Part shown: one piece after another, positions 1 through 5,461 of the stretch
How the letters are laid out: each line of letters starts with the position of its first letter
How positions within the stretch are numbered: position 1 is the stretch's first letter
DNA from: Acidimicrobiia bacterium
GTDB taxonomy: Bacteria > Actinomycetota > Acidimicrobiia > Spongiisociales > UBA5794
Direction of reading: 5' to 3'
DNA: 7,923 nucleotides
Assembly: GCA_013695075.1 (NCBI GenBank)
Contig: JACDBE010000045.1
Location: 1-7,923, forward strand
Made by a program: the position numbers and the translations under genes
The notes under the pieces: generated by a model
The model's input: the letters and a program-made list of their open reading frames with translations, nothing else
The model's database searches: none
Told to the model about the DNA's origin: nothing

Positions 1-2577
1 CGCGCCACCAGCGCGCCCGGGACCAAGAAACGGCAGGTGGACGGGTTGGCGGTGGAGGGCGGCGCCCACGGCGAGGAGGACGCCGGCGGTGCCCGTTGCC
101 AGGTCCATCGACAGCCGCATGAGCTGAGCCCCGGGGAACGCCATGTGGTCCTGGTAGGACAGGGCATGCCAGGCGAGGCGCCGGACATGTGCCGCCACCA
201 CCGGATCGGTGGCCGCCATCGCCGGCGGATAGGCCCCGGCGAGATGGAGGATCATGCCCGCCCGGCCGTAGAACAGACCCGGCTCGACATACAGCGGCGA
301 TTCGGCGGCCCTCCGGATGGCAGCCTCGGCGGCGGCGAACTGCTCGTCGTCACGGAGCGCCAGATAGTGACGCAGCACCATGGCGATGCCGACGCTGCCA
401 TCGGCGAGATAGGGCATCGTCCGCCAGCCCTCGTCCACCTCGAGGGTGCCGTCCTCGCTGGGGACGCAGCGGCGCAGGTCCTGGTGGAGGGCGGTTGCCG
501 CCAGATCGAGCAGGGCCTCGTCGGCGCGATGCTCGTAGAGGCGGAGGAACATCAGCGCCGGTCCCGACGACCCGCGCAGCAGCCCGGCGTATGGCAGGTC
601 GCCGCCGCTGATGGTGGCCACGCTGGTCTCGTCGCCCAACCGGTCGGCGACGGCTTCCGCCACCCGCCACACGTCGTCCCACAGGGAGGGGTCACCGGTT
701 GCCGCCGCGAAGTGAGCCAGGTTGAGGGCCACCCCCGCCAACCCGCCCTGGAGGTCGAGACCGAGACGATCCCACCGCTGCTGCAGCTCGCCGGCGCAGA
801 TGTCGAGCACCTTGAGGGCCTCGCTGCCTCGCCCGAGCACGTCGAGCACGTGGGCCACGCCGTGGAGCCCGTCGTAGAAGCCCAGCCGGGTCCCCGGCTC
901 GGGATTGATGGCCCGGTGCGCCAGCCACTCGGTGTATTCATCGGGAGCGGTGTGCCCTGTGGCATCGAGGGCGTACAGCACCCCGGCAGCACCGTAGGCC
1001 AGGTTGAGACCACCGGTCTGGAACTGGGCGATGTCTCCAGGGAACAGCCGGTCGTCGCGGTTGGGGGTGGCGCTCGCCAAGATGGCGTCCGCCATCGACG
1101 CGCCGGCCCGCAGCCAGCCGTCGGGGTCGGGTTCCAGCCGCCAGGGGTGGGACGGCTTGGCTGCCGCCGGTGGTCCGACGACGGTGCGCACCGCCTCGGC
1201 GAGGAAATCGGCGGGAACTGGGAACAGCTCGGTGATGGCGGCGGCAAGCTGCTCGGCCTTGGTGCGATCGAGCCCGAACAGCGCCGTCAACGGAAGGAAG
1301 ACGAACAGCCGCATGCATGCCAGGGCATAGCGGTCGATGTCGAAGCCGGTGAAGGTGTGCGGGGCGGTGAAGCCGGGATCGCCAAGCGGTGGCCGGCGCC
1401 GCTCGTCGACATGGCTGGCCACCTCGAAGTCGATCAGCACCACCCGTCCGTCGGCGGTGATGATCACGTTGTTGGGATGGAGGTCCCCGATGACCACCTC
1501 GCGCTGGTGGATTGCCGCCACCGCCGCTTCCAGCCGCCCCAGCATGTCGATGGCCCACGTCGTGTAGTCGGTCACGGCGGCCCGGTCGATCTCGTGGAGG
1601 GAGAGTGGGTATCGCTCGACAAGCGCCGAGTCGAGCGGGATGCCTTCGACCCGCGCCAGCACCAGGAACTCGTGCCCGCCGACGGTGAAAGAGTCCTTCA
1701 GCCCCGGCACCACATCCAGCCCGGCGAGCAGCCGCAGCGTGTCCCGCTCCCGGCGTAGCCTGGCGACGGCATCTTCACCGTCGGTGGAGAGGCCGGCGTG
1801 GGGCCGTGCCTCCTTGAGGATCACCTGATCGCCGCTGCGCTGATCGGTCCCCGTGTAGACCCCCCCGCCGTTGGAGAAGTGGATGGCGGCCTCGATGCTG
1901 TATGGCAGATCGGCCACCGTGGCTCGGCGTCGGGCCTCGAGGTGCGGTTCAAGGATGGCCGGCAGCGTCACCCAGGGCGGGACGCTGAACATTGGTCCAC
2001 GGACGTCAGGAACGAGGTTGCCGTCGGCGTCGGCGATGGCCATCTCCAGCCGACCGTTGGGGGCGACGCAGTACTGCTCGACGAATCCGCCGTACCGCAC
2101 GTACAGCGGACCCGGTCCCCAGCGCAGGTCGCTGAGGATGTACGGGCCGGACCTACCCTGGAGGCTGGCACCCAGCTCGGTGAGCACCGCCTCCAGCTCC
2201 GTCTCGTCGGCGGGGTAGATGGTGACGAACTTCCCGCTCGACCCGCGATTGGCGTACTTGGAGTTGCTCAGCAGGAGGAGCTGCTGGCTGCGGACGAACT
2301 TGAAGGCGATGCGCCGCGGGAGGCAGAACCCGCAGACGATGGCCAGTATCTCCGCGGCGTTGTCCTGGCAAGCGGAGACGTGGACCTTCCACCCCTGCGA
2401 CGGGAGAACGGCGCCCGCGGGGGTGTAGGCCAGCCAGTCCTCCAGCTCGGTTGTCGTCCAGCCGTCGAGGTCCAGCGGGGGCCCGGTGGCGAAGTCGATG
2501 TCGTCGCCCCGCGTGCGAACCGGTGAATCGTAGAAATCCGGATCGGCAAGGCAGAATTCGTCGTAGCCCGTGTCCAT
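1..2577 (-). CDS. lanKC: Class III lanthipeptide synthetase LanKC, 3' end cut by window edge
   Basis: Trifunctional enzyme expected to phosphorylate Ser/Thr of a precursor peptide, eliminate the phosphate and cyclise Cys onto the dehydroamino acids, forming lanthionine or labionin rings. Hand translation from ATG 2577 gives 859 uninterrupted codons to base 1, near the usual LanKC length, so only a short C-terminus should be missing. Residues about 1-215 are the OspF/SpvC-like lyase: K64-V-H66, K93, and NRGSSGKFVTIYP around R111 and K116. Residues about 225-500 are the kinase: Gly-rich loop SNGGGVYTG, K255, catalytic loop GDLHPNN with D365, and DFE with D383. Residues about 515-859 are LanC-like with Gly-rich repeats (GGLNLAYGAAG at 522, GFYDGLHGVAH, LQGGLAGVALN, LFYGRAGM, DLATGTAGVLL). 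The Cys-Cys-His zinc ligands of LanC and class IV LanL are absent where expected (PYAGLLRGSSG, LFYGRAG), which indicates class III. No precursor gene is visible. A strong purine tract precedes the ATG. Confidence 0.93.
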   Translation of the reverse strand, partial: MDTGYDEFCLADPDFYDSPVRTRGDDIDFATGPPLDLDGWTTTELEDWLAYTPAGAVLPSQGWKVHVSACQDNAAEILAIVCGFCLPRRIAFKFVRSQQLLLLSNSKYANRGSSGKFVTIYPADETELEAVLTELGASLQGRSGPYILSDLRWGPGPLYVRYGGFVEQYCVAPNGRLEMAIADADGNLVPDVRGPMFSVPPWVTLPAILEPHLEARRRATVADLPYSIEAAIHFSNGGGVYTGTDQRSGDQVILKEARPHAGLSTDGEDAVARLRRERDTLRLLAGLDVVPGLKDSFTVGGHEFLVLARVEGIPLDSALVERYPLSLHEIDRAAVTDYTTWAIDMLGRLEAAVAAIHQREVVIGDLHPNNVIITADGRVVLIDFEVASHVDERRRPPLGDPGFTAPHTFTGFDIDRYALACMRLFVFLPLTALFGLDRTKAEQLAAAITELFPVPADFLAEAVRTVVGPPAAAKPSHPWRLEPDPDGWLRAGASMADAILASATPNRDDRLFPGDIAQFQTGGLNLAYGAAGVLYALDATGHTAPDEYTEWLAHRAINPEPGTRLGFYDGLHGVAHVLDVLGRGSEALKVLDICAGELQQRWDRLGLDLQGGLAGVALNLAHFAAATGDPSLWDDVWRVAEAVADRLGDETSVATISGGDLPYAGLLRGSSGPALMFLRLYEHRADEALLDLAATALHQDLRRCVPSEDGTLEVDEGWRTMPYLADGSVGIAMVLRHYLALRDDEQFAAAEAAIRRAAESPLYVEPGLFYGRAGMILHLAGAYPPAMAATDPVVAAHVRRLAWHALSYQDHMAFPGAQLMRLSMDLATGTAGVLLAVGAALHRQPVHLPFLGPGRAGGA

Positions 2578-2582
2578 CGACA

Positions 2583-2594
2583 CCCCCCTCTCCC
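2583..2594 (-). promoter_or_regulatory. Ribosome-binding site of lanKC
   Basis: On the minus strand the tract GGGAGAGGGGGG ends five bases before ATG 2577. It supports this start, which also gives the MDxxYDxFCLADPxFYDSP-type N-terminus usual for LanKC. No TANNNT box lies at leaderless distance here, unlike several other genes in the window. Confidence 0.7.
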
Positions 2595-2617
2595 GTGCGT
2601 GCCAGGAGATACCCCCC

Positions 2618-3403
2618 CTAAACTGACCTAAACGACGAGGGTTGAATCCGCCCCGACAGCATTCGCATCCTAGCGTGCGTTTCCGTACTCTGCCCGTCGA
2701 ACTGCCGGTGACCGCAAGACTCCGGTCCAGCCCCCGCATCGATGGCCACGTCGAGCACCAGGGCCTGGTGGTCCGATCCCGGCACCGGCACCGTGAACGC
2801 CGCCAGCGTCGTCACCCGGCGGGTGAGGGCGTGGTCGATACGCAGCAGTAGCCGTCCCCGTCCTTGCCATCGCCAAGTGCGACTCGCCGTCCCCGTCCCC
2901 ACCGGACCATCCTGCAACCGGGCGGCCAGTCGCCGGTACAGCGGCCACCGGGGCGAGGCGTTGAGGTCGCCGACCAGCACCAGCGGTCCGTCGCTGCCGT
3001 CGAGGTAGCGATCGAGGTCGGCCAGCTGGCGCCGGCGCCGGCGCACGCTGCGCCACCAGGGGAAGCCGATTGGGTTGGCGAAGTGGACACACACCACCTC
3101 GAGGGGTGCGGGCAGCTCCGGCCAGTGGGCCGGGTCGAGGCGGGCCACCCAACCGCTGCGGTAGTACATGGGTAGCTTGACGATGACCGCCGGGCGACGG
3201 GTGGCGATGCCGGTCCCCAGGGTGTCGTGGTGCGGGCTGAGCCCGTGGTGGGCGTAGCGGTCGGTGATCACCGCCGCACCCTCCTCCTGCAGTTCCTGGA
3301 CGGCCACCACGTCGGCACCAACCCGGTCGAGCACTTCGGCGAACCCGGCAACATCGATGTGTTCCGCCCACAGGTTGGCGGTCATGATCCGAATCAGCGG
3401 CAC
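2618..3403 (-). CDS. Endonuclease/exonuclease/phosphatase (EEP) family protein
   Basis: Metal-dependent phosphodiesterase or phosphatase fold (DNase I / exonuclease III / sphingomyelinase superfamily). The substrate cannot be told from sequence. The 261 residues carry the superfamily signature in order: TANLW with N10, VQEL with E37, an HFANP segment at 107, GDLNASP with D146 and N148, RIDHAL with D190-H191, and GSDHQALVLDV with D211-H212. All expected catalytic positions are present, so it should be active. No signal peptide or membrane segment is evident, so a cytosolic location is likely. GTG 3403 is chosen because it lies six bases behind a TACACT box; ATG 3385 is possible but starts only three residues before N10. 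The domain ends near residue 221. The last 40 residues match nothing I recognise and use more A/T-ending codons, so they may be an extension after loss of an earlier stop. lanKC begins 40 bases downstream on the same strand. Confidence 0.85.
   Translation of the reverse strand: MPLIRIMTANLWAEHIDVAGFAEVLDRVGADVVAVQELQEEGAAVITDRYAHHGLSPHHDTLGTGIATRRPAVIVKLPMYYRSGWVARLDPAHWPELPAPLEVVCVHFANPIGFPWWRSVRRRRRQLADLDRYLDGSDGPLVLVGDLNASPRWPLYRRLAARLQDGPVGTGTASRTWRWQGRGRLLLRIDHALTRRVTTLAAFTVPVPGSDHQALVLDVAIDAGAGPESCGHRQFDGQSTETHARMRMLSGRIQPSSFRSV
2667..2672 (-). promoter_or_regulatory. Weak candidate -10 box for lanKC
   Basis: TAGGAT on the minus strand, inside the 3' tail of the upstream phosphatase-family gene. 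Transcription from it would begin near 2660 and leave a leader of about 80 bases with the purine-rich ribosome-binding site. I see no convincing -35 element, so read-through from the upstream gene is an equally good explanation for lanKC expression. Confidence 0.25.
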
Positions 3404-3409
3404 CGAGGC

Positions 3410-3415
3410 AGTGTA
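3410..3415 (-). promoter_or_regulatory. Leaderless -10 promoter of the EEP gene
   Basis: TACACT on the minus strand is followed by exactly six bases and then GTG 3403, so transcription would begin at or beside the start codon. No clear -35 element is visible. It lies back to back with the promoter of the plus-strand gene at 3481. Confidence 0.55.
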
Positions 3416-3468
3416 TGGGCCGCACCGGGGACCACCGCGGTGCCCTCGGGAGGCGACCCTTCTCCACC

Positions 3469-3474
3469 TACCAT
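3469..3474 (+). promoter_or_regulatory. Leaderless -10 promoter of the DUF6941-like gene
   Basis: TACCAT is followed by six bases and then GTG 3481, the same geometry as at 3410-3415, 5027-5032 and 7787-7792. There is no well-spaced Shine-Dalgarno sequence before the GTG, which fits a leaderless mRNA. No clear -35 element is seen. Confidence 0.5.
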
Positions 3475-3480
3475 TGCCCG

Positions 3481-3888
3481 GTGCGTCTCACCACGGCCAT
3501 GCTCGCCGACTCGGCCCAGGTTCAGGGGGGCAAGCTCAACATCCTGGGAGGCGGCTTCGAGACCATCCGCACCAGGGCGGTGCCGGTGGTCCACCGCAAC
3601 CTCAACGTCGCCCTGATCCTCGAGATCGGACCCGACGAGCGCAACCAGGACCTCGATATCGTCATCGACATCATCGACGAGGACGGGGTGAACCTGGGGG
3701 TGCAGGCGCGGGGCCGATTGCGGGTCCCCGATCAGCCGCAGCTGCCGCCCGGGGCAACCAGCCTGGTGCCGGTGGTGAGCCCGTTCTTCAACGTGCGGTT
3801 CCCCGAGGCCAAGGGCTACACGTTCATAATCCGCCAGGGCGACAACGAGTTGGGCCGGCTCCGGCTGCGGGTCGTGGTGGTGACGTGA
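3481..3888 (+). CDS. Small conserved protein, DUF6941-like
   Basis: Protein of 135 residues with no established function. The N-terminal motif LADSAQVQGGKLNILGGGFETI (positions 8-29) matches what I remember of the DUF6941 family, found widely in bacteria. The rest alternates hydrophobic strands and turns (LNVALILEI, DIVIDIIDE, YTFIIRQGD, LRLRVVVVT), suggesting a compact all-beta, immunoglobulin-like fold. It has no signal peptide, membrane segment, Cys, or obvious catalytic cluster. GTG 3481 is preferred over an in-frame upstream start at 3415, because the family's conserved first strand begins here and the TACCAT box sits six bases before it. The stop overlaps the GTG of the pgsA-like gene by four bases (GTGA), so the two are probably translationally coupled. 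Family assignment is from memory and function is unknown. Confidence 0.75.
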   Translation: MRLTTAMLADSAQVQGGKLNILGGGFETIRTRAVPVVHRNLNVALILEIGPDERNQDLDIVIDIIDEDGVNLGVQARGRLRVPDQPQLPPGATSLVPVVSPFFNVRFPEAKGYTFIIRQGDNELGRLRLRVVVVT

Positions 3889-4466
3889 CCTCCCAACCGG
3901 CACGATCGTCATCGGCGATCGTCACCATCCCCAACCTGGTCTCGTTCGTCCGGTTGCTGCTGGTCCCGGTGTTCCTGTGGCTGCTGGTCGGTGCCGACCG
4001 GGTGGCCGCCGCCGGCTGGCTGTTGGGGGTGATCGGGGCCACCGACTGGGTCGACGGGTACCTGGCGCGCCGGCTGGGGCAGGTGAGTGAGGTGGGCAAG
4101 GTGCTGGATCCGCTGGCGGATCGTCTCGCCGTGGCCGCCGCAGTCATCGGTGGGCTCGTCGTCGGCGTCCTTCCCGGCTGGTTTGCCTGGGCGATGATCC
4201 TGCGCGAGACGCTGGTAGCCGCCGGTGCCATCTACCTGGGGGCCAAGGTCGGTCGCCAGCTGGCGGTGCGGCGGCTTGGCAAGCTGGCCACGTTGCTGCT
4301 GTACGCCGCCGTTGCGTGGTGGTTCATCGGGGTGGGAACCCCCATCGCCTGGTTGGAACGGGTGGTCGTCGTCGTGGCGGTGCCCGGGCTCATCCTCTAC
4401 TACATCGTCGCCTTCCAGTACGTCCAGGATGCCCATGCCCTGCTGGCTAGGGAGCTGCGCGAATAG
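3885..4466 (+). CDS. pgsA: CDP-alcohol phosphatidyltransferase, PgsA-like
   Basis: Integral membrane enzyme that transfers a phosphatidyl group from CDP-diacylglycerol to an alcohol. By similarity this is glycerol-3-phosphate, giving phosphatidylglycerol phosphate, the first committed step to phosphatidylglycerol and cardiolipin. The 193 residues hold the complete family signature DxxDGxxARx8GxxxDxxxD, running from D54 (DWVDGYLAR) through D57 to D75 and D79, which bind the metal and CDP. The start TIPNLVSFVRLLLVPVF is typical of PgsA. Hydrophobic segments fall around residues 20-37, 42-52, 85-110, 135-155 and 163-180. GTG 3885 overlaps the previous stop and has no strong ribosome-binding site, consistent with coupling. 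PgsA2-like genes lie near gcvH-garA in mycobacteria too, which supports the placement. The acceptor alcohol is inferred; an inositol-phosphate-using relative is less likely because of the PgsA-type N-terminus. Confidence 0.88.
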   Translation: MTSQPARSSSAIVTIPNLVSFVRLLLVPVFLWLLVGADRVAAAGWLLGVIGATDWVDGYLARRLGQVSEVGKVLDPLADRLAVAAAVIGGLVVGVLPGWFAWAMILRETLVAAGAIYLGAKVGRQLAVRRLGKLATLLLYAAVAWWFIGVGTPIAWLERVVVVVAVPGLILYYIVAFQYVQDAHALLARELRE

Positions 4467-4475
4467 CGCAGCTCC
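4451..4475 (+). terminator. Perfect 10-bp hairpin spanning the pgsA stop codon
   Basis: Arms GGAGCTGCGC (4451-4460) and GCGCAGCTCC (4466-4475) pair perfectly around the loop GAATA. The TAG stop (4464-4466) sits in the loop and the first base of the 3' arm. No T-run follows. It is probably the first half of a two-hairpin transcript end, but it could instead protect the mRNA 3' end. Confidence 0.5.
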
Positions 4476-4505
4476 TGCGGTTGGGGCTGGGGCCCCCCAA
4501 CCGCA
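4476..4505 (+). terminator. Perfect 11-bp hairpin after pgsA
   Basis: Arms TGCGGTTGGGG (4476-4486) and CCCCAACCGCA (4495-4505) pair perfectly around an eight-base loop. It begins on the base after the previous hairpin ends. There is no T-tract, as is common for actinobacterial terminators. It separates pgsA from the gcvH promoter at 4560-4565. Confidence 0.6.
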
Positions 4506-4559
4506 CCGCGATGAGGCGTCAGCCGAACAGCCGGAAGGGCCCGCCAGCGGTGCGGTCGG

Positions 4560-4565
4560 TACACT
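4560..4565 (+). promoter_or_regulatory. -10 promoter of gcvH
   Basis: TACACT followed by a likely transcription start near 4572, leaving a leader of about 22 bases that carries the ribosome-binding site at 4583-4588. I see no recognisable -35 element. Its position just past the tandem hairpins supports gcvH as a separate transcript. Confidence 0.45.
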
Positions 4566-4582
4566 CGGCGGAACGCTGACCC

Positions 4583-4588
4583 GAGGAG
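4583..4588 (+). promoter_or_regulatory. Ribosome-binding site fixing the TTG start of gcvH
   Basis: GAGGAG lies five bases before TTG 4594. No ATG or GTG nearby in the frame gives a sensible GcvH N-terminus, so this site decides in favour of the rare TTG start. Confidence 0.7.
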
Positions 4589-4593
4589 CCTCC

Positions 4594-4983
4594 TTGCAGA
4601 TCCCCGACGACCTCCGCTACACCGCCAACCACGAATGGGCCCGCGCCGAGGATGGCGGGCGGTACCGGGTGGGGATCACCGACTTCGCCCAGGACGCCCT
4701 CGGGGACGTCGTTTTCGTGGGACTGCCCGAGCCGGGAATGGCGCTCGGCGCCGGTGACTCTTTCGGTGAGGTCGAGTCGACCAAGTCGGTGTCGGACGTG
4801 TACGCCCCGGTGGCGGGCACGGTGGAGTCGGTGAACGACGCCCTGCGCCAGGCTCCCCAGGCCATCAACGACGATCCTTACGGTGAGGGCTGGATCATCC
4901 TCATCAGCGCCGAGGGGGAACCGCCGCAGGACCTGATGGACGCCACCGCTTACAGGGAGTACAGCGAAGCCTCGTCCTCATGA
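4594..4983 (+). CDS. gcvH: Glycine cleavage system H protein
   Basis: Lipoyl carrier protein of the glycine cleavage system. Its lipoamide arm shuttles the aminomethyl group between the P, T and L proteins in the cytosol. The 129 residues are the normal family length. The N-terminus IPDDLRYTANHEWAR is diagnostic, followed by GITDFAQDALGDVVFVGLP, and the lipoylation site ESTKSVSDVYAP with the modified lysine at K64. The tail ends NDDPYGEGWIILI plus a short variable segment. The TTG start is supported by a GAGGAG ribosome-binding site five bases upstream and by family length. No gcvT, gcvP or lpd lies in the window. The neighbour downstream is an FHA protein, the same pairing as gcvH-garA in mycobacteria, so the gene may be placed for its link with amino-nitrogen metabolism rather than in a classical gcv operon. 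Confidence 0.95.
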   Translation: MQIPDDLRYTANHEWARAEDGGRYRVGITDFAQDALGDVVFVGLPEPGMALGAGDSFGEVESTKSVSDVYAPVAGTVESVNDALRQAPQAINDDPYGEGWIILISAEGEPPQDLMDATAYREYSEASSS

Positions 4984-5001
4984 CAACGGTTTATCTCAAA
5001 G

Positions 5002-5020
5002 CCTCAACCGGGTGTTGAGG
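5002..5020 (+). promoter_or_regulatory. Inverted repeat, candidate operator of the FHA-merR operon
   Basis: CCTCAAC (5002-5008) and GTTGAGG (5014-5020) form a perfect 7-bp palindrome with the five-base spacer CGGGT. It covers the position expected for the -35 element of the -10 box at 5027-5032 and ends seven bases before that box. A MerR gene is second in the operon, and MerR dimers bind such short-spaced palindromes between -35 and -10, so autoregulation is a reasonable inference. A partial direct copy (CTCAAAG) lies just upstream, around 4995-5001. Confidence 0.55.
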
Positions 5021-5026
5021 TTCGGG

Positions 5027-5032
5027 TACGAT
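5027..5032 (+). promoter_or_regulatory. Leaderless -10 promoter of the FHA operon
   Basis: TACGAT is followed by six bases and ATG 5039, so the message would start at the ATG. No Shine-Dalgarno sequence is present between them. The -35 position is occupied by the inverted repeat at 5002-5020. Confidence 0.6.
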
Positions 5033-5038
5033 ACAGCC

Positions 5039-5461
5039 ATGTCCGACCAGGTACGACCCGATCTCAACCCCGACGACCCACTGGTTGAGCACGACCCGAC
5101 GCTGGTGTACCAACCGGTCGGAGACGCCGCCGTCGAAGCGACCGGCCGCCAGCTGTCGGGCAGGTTCCGCTATGCCCTGGTGGTAGAGCGCGGGCCCAGT
5201 GCCGGGCTGGCGTATGTGCTCGGTGAGGGGGACACCTCCACGGGGCGCAGCGAGGACTCCGACATCTTCCTAGGGGACGTCACCGTGTCCCGCCACCATG
5301 CCCGGTTCCAGGTGGACGCCGACGGGTTGCTTATGGAGGACCTGGGATCGACCAACGGCACCTACGTCAACGGGGAGCGGCGTGACACCATTCGTCTGGA
5401 GGCCGGTGACGAGGTCATCATCGGCAAGTTCCACCTGGTCGTGATCGCCGGTGACCCGTGA
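5039..5461 (+). CDS. FHA-domain protein, GarA/OdhI-like
   Basis: Cytosolic phosphothreonine-binding protein. In mycobacteria and corynebacteria the relatives GarA and OdhI bind and restrain 2-oxoglutarate dehydrogenase and glutamate-metabolising enzymes, and are switched by Ser/Thr kinase phosphorylation of an N-terminal ETT motif. The 140 residues comprise an acidic flexible arm (1-40) and one FHA domain (about 45-138) with every core residue: GRSEDSDIFL with G69-R70, VSRHHARF with S84-R85 and H87, and GSTNGTYVNG with N106-G107. The arm has no ETT; the nearest equivalent is T21 in EHDPTLVYQP, which could be phosphorylated and bound intramolecularly. ATG 5039 is chosen over a GTG at 5012 because the latter lies inside the operator. 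The stop overlaps the merR start by four bases. The GarA-like role is inferred from fold, size and gcvH-FHA-MerR order. Confidence 0.88.
   Translation: MSDQVRPDLNPDDPLVEHDPTLVYQPVGDAAVEATGRQLSGRFRYALVVERGPSAGLAYVLGEGDTSTGRSEDSDIFLGDVTVSRHHARFQVDADGLLMEDLGSTNGTYVNGERRDTIRLEAGDEVIIGKFHLVVIAGDP

Noticed and set aside
37..1758. Plus-strand open frame of 573 codons and another at 1798-2526
   Set aside because: Both lie antisense to lanKC and translate to low-complexity Gly/His/Gln/Arg/Val-rich sequence without domains. They are a by-product of strong GC-ending codons in the real gene.
2618..2668. Possible tiny leaderless precursor peptide (MRMLSGRIQPSSFRSV) just upstream of lanKC
   Set aside because: It is in frame with and inside the EEP tail, has no Cys and no Ser-x2-Ser-x-Cys core, and is too short for a leader plus core. 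Spacing from the TAGGAT box is also wrong for a leaderless start.
2670..3467. Second minus-strand frame overlapping the EEP gene
   Set aside because: Its translation is Pro/Arg/Gly-rich with no motif, whereas the adjacent frame holds all EEP catalytic motifs.
3264..3884. Long upstream extension of the pgsA frame
   Set aside because: It is an out-of-phase reading of the DUF6941-like gene, rich in Pro, Arg and Gly. The PgsA N-terminus begins after GTG 3885.
4225..4593. Long upstream extension of the gcvH frame
   Set aside because: It reads through pgsA out of phase and through both hairpins. The TTG with a ribosome-binding site gives the normal GcvH length.
4996..5020. Possible HspR/HAIR-type operator
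   Set aside because: The HAIR consensus has CTTGAGT and ACTCAAG arms seven bases apart. Here the arms are CCTCAAC and GTTGAGG with five bases between them, and no heat-shock gene is nearby.
5012..5038. Upstream GTG start for the FHA protein
   Set aside because: It would place coding sequence over the palindrome and the -10 box. ATG 5039 has the leaderless spacing and gives the expected length.
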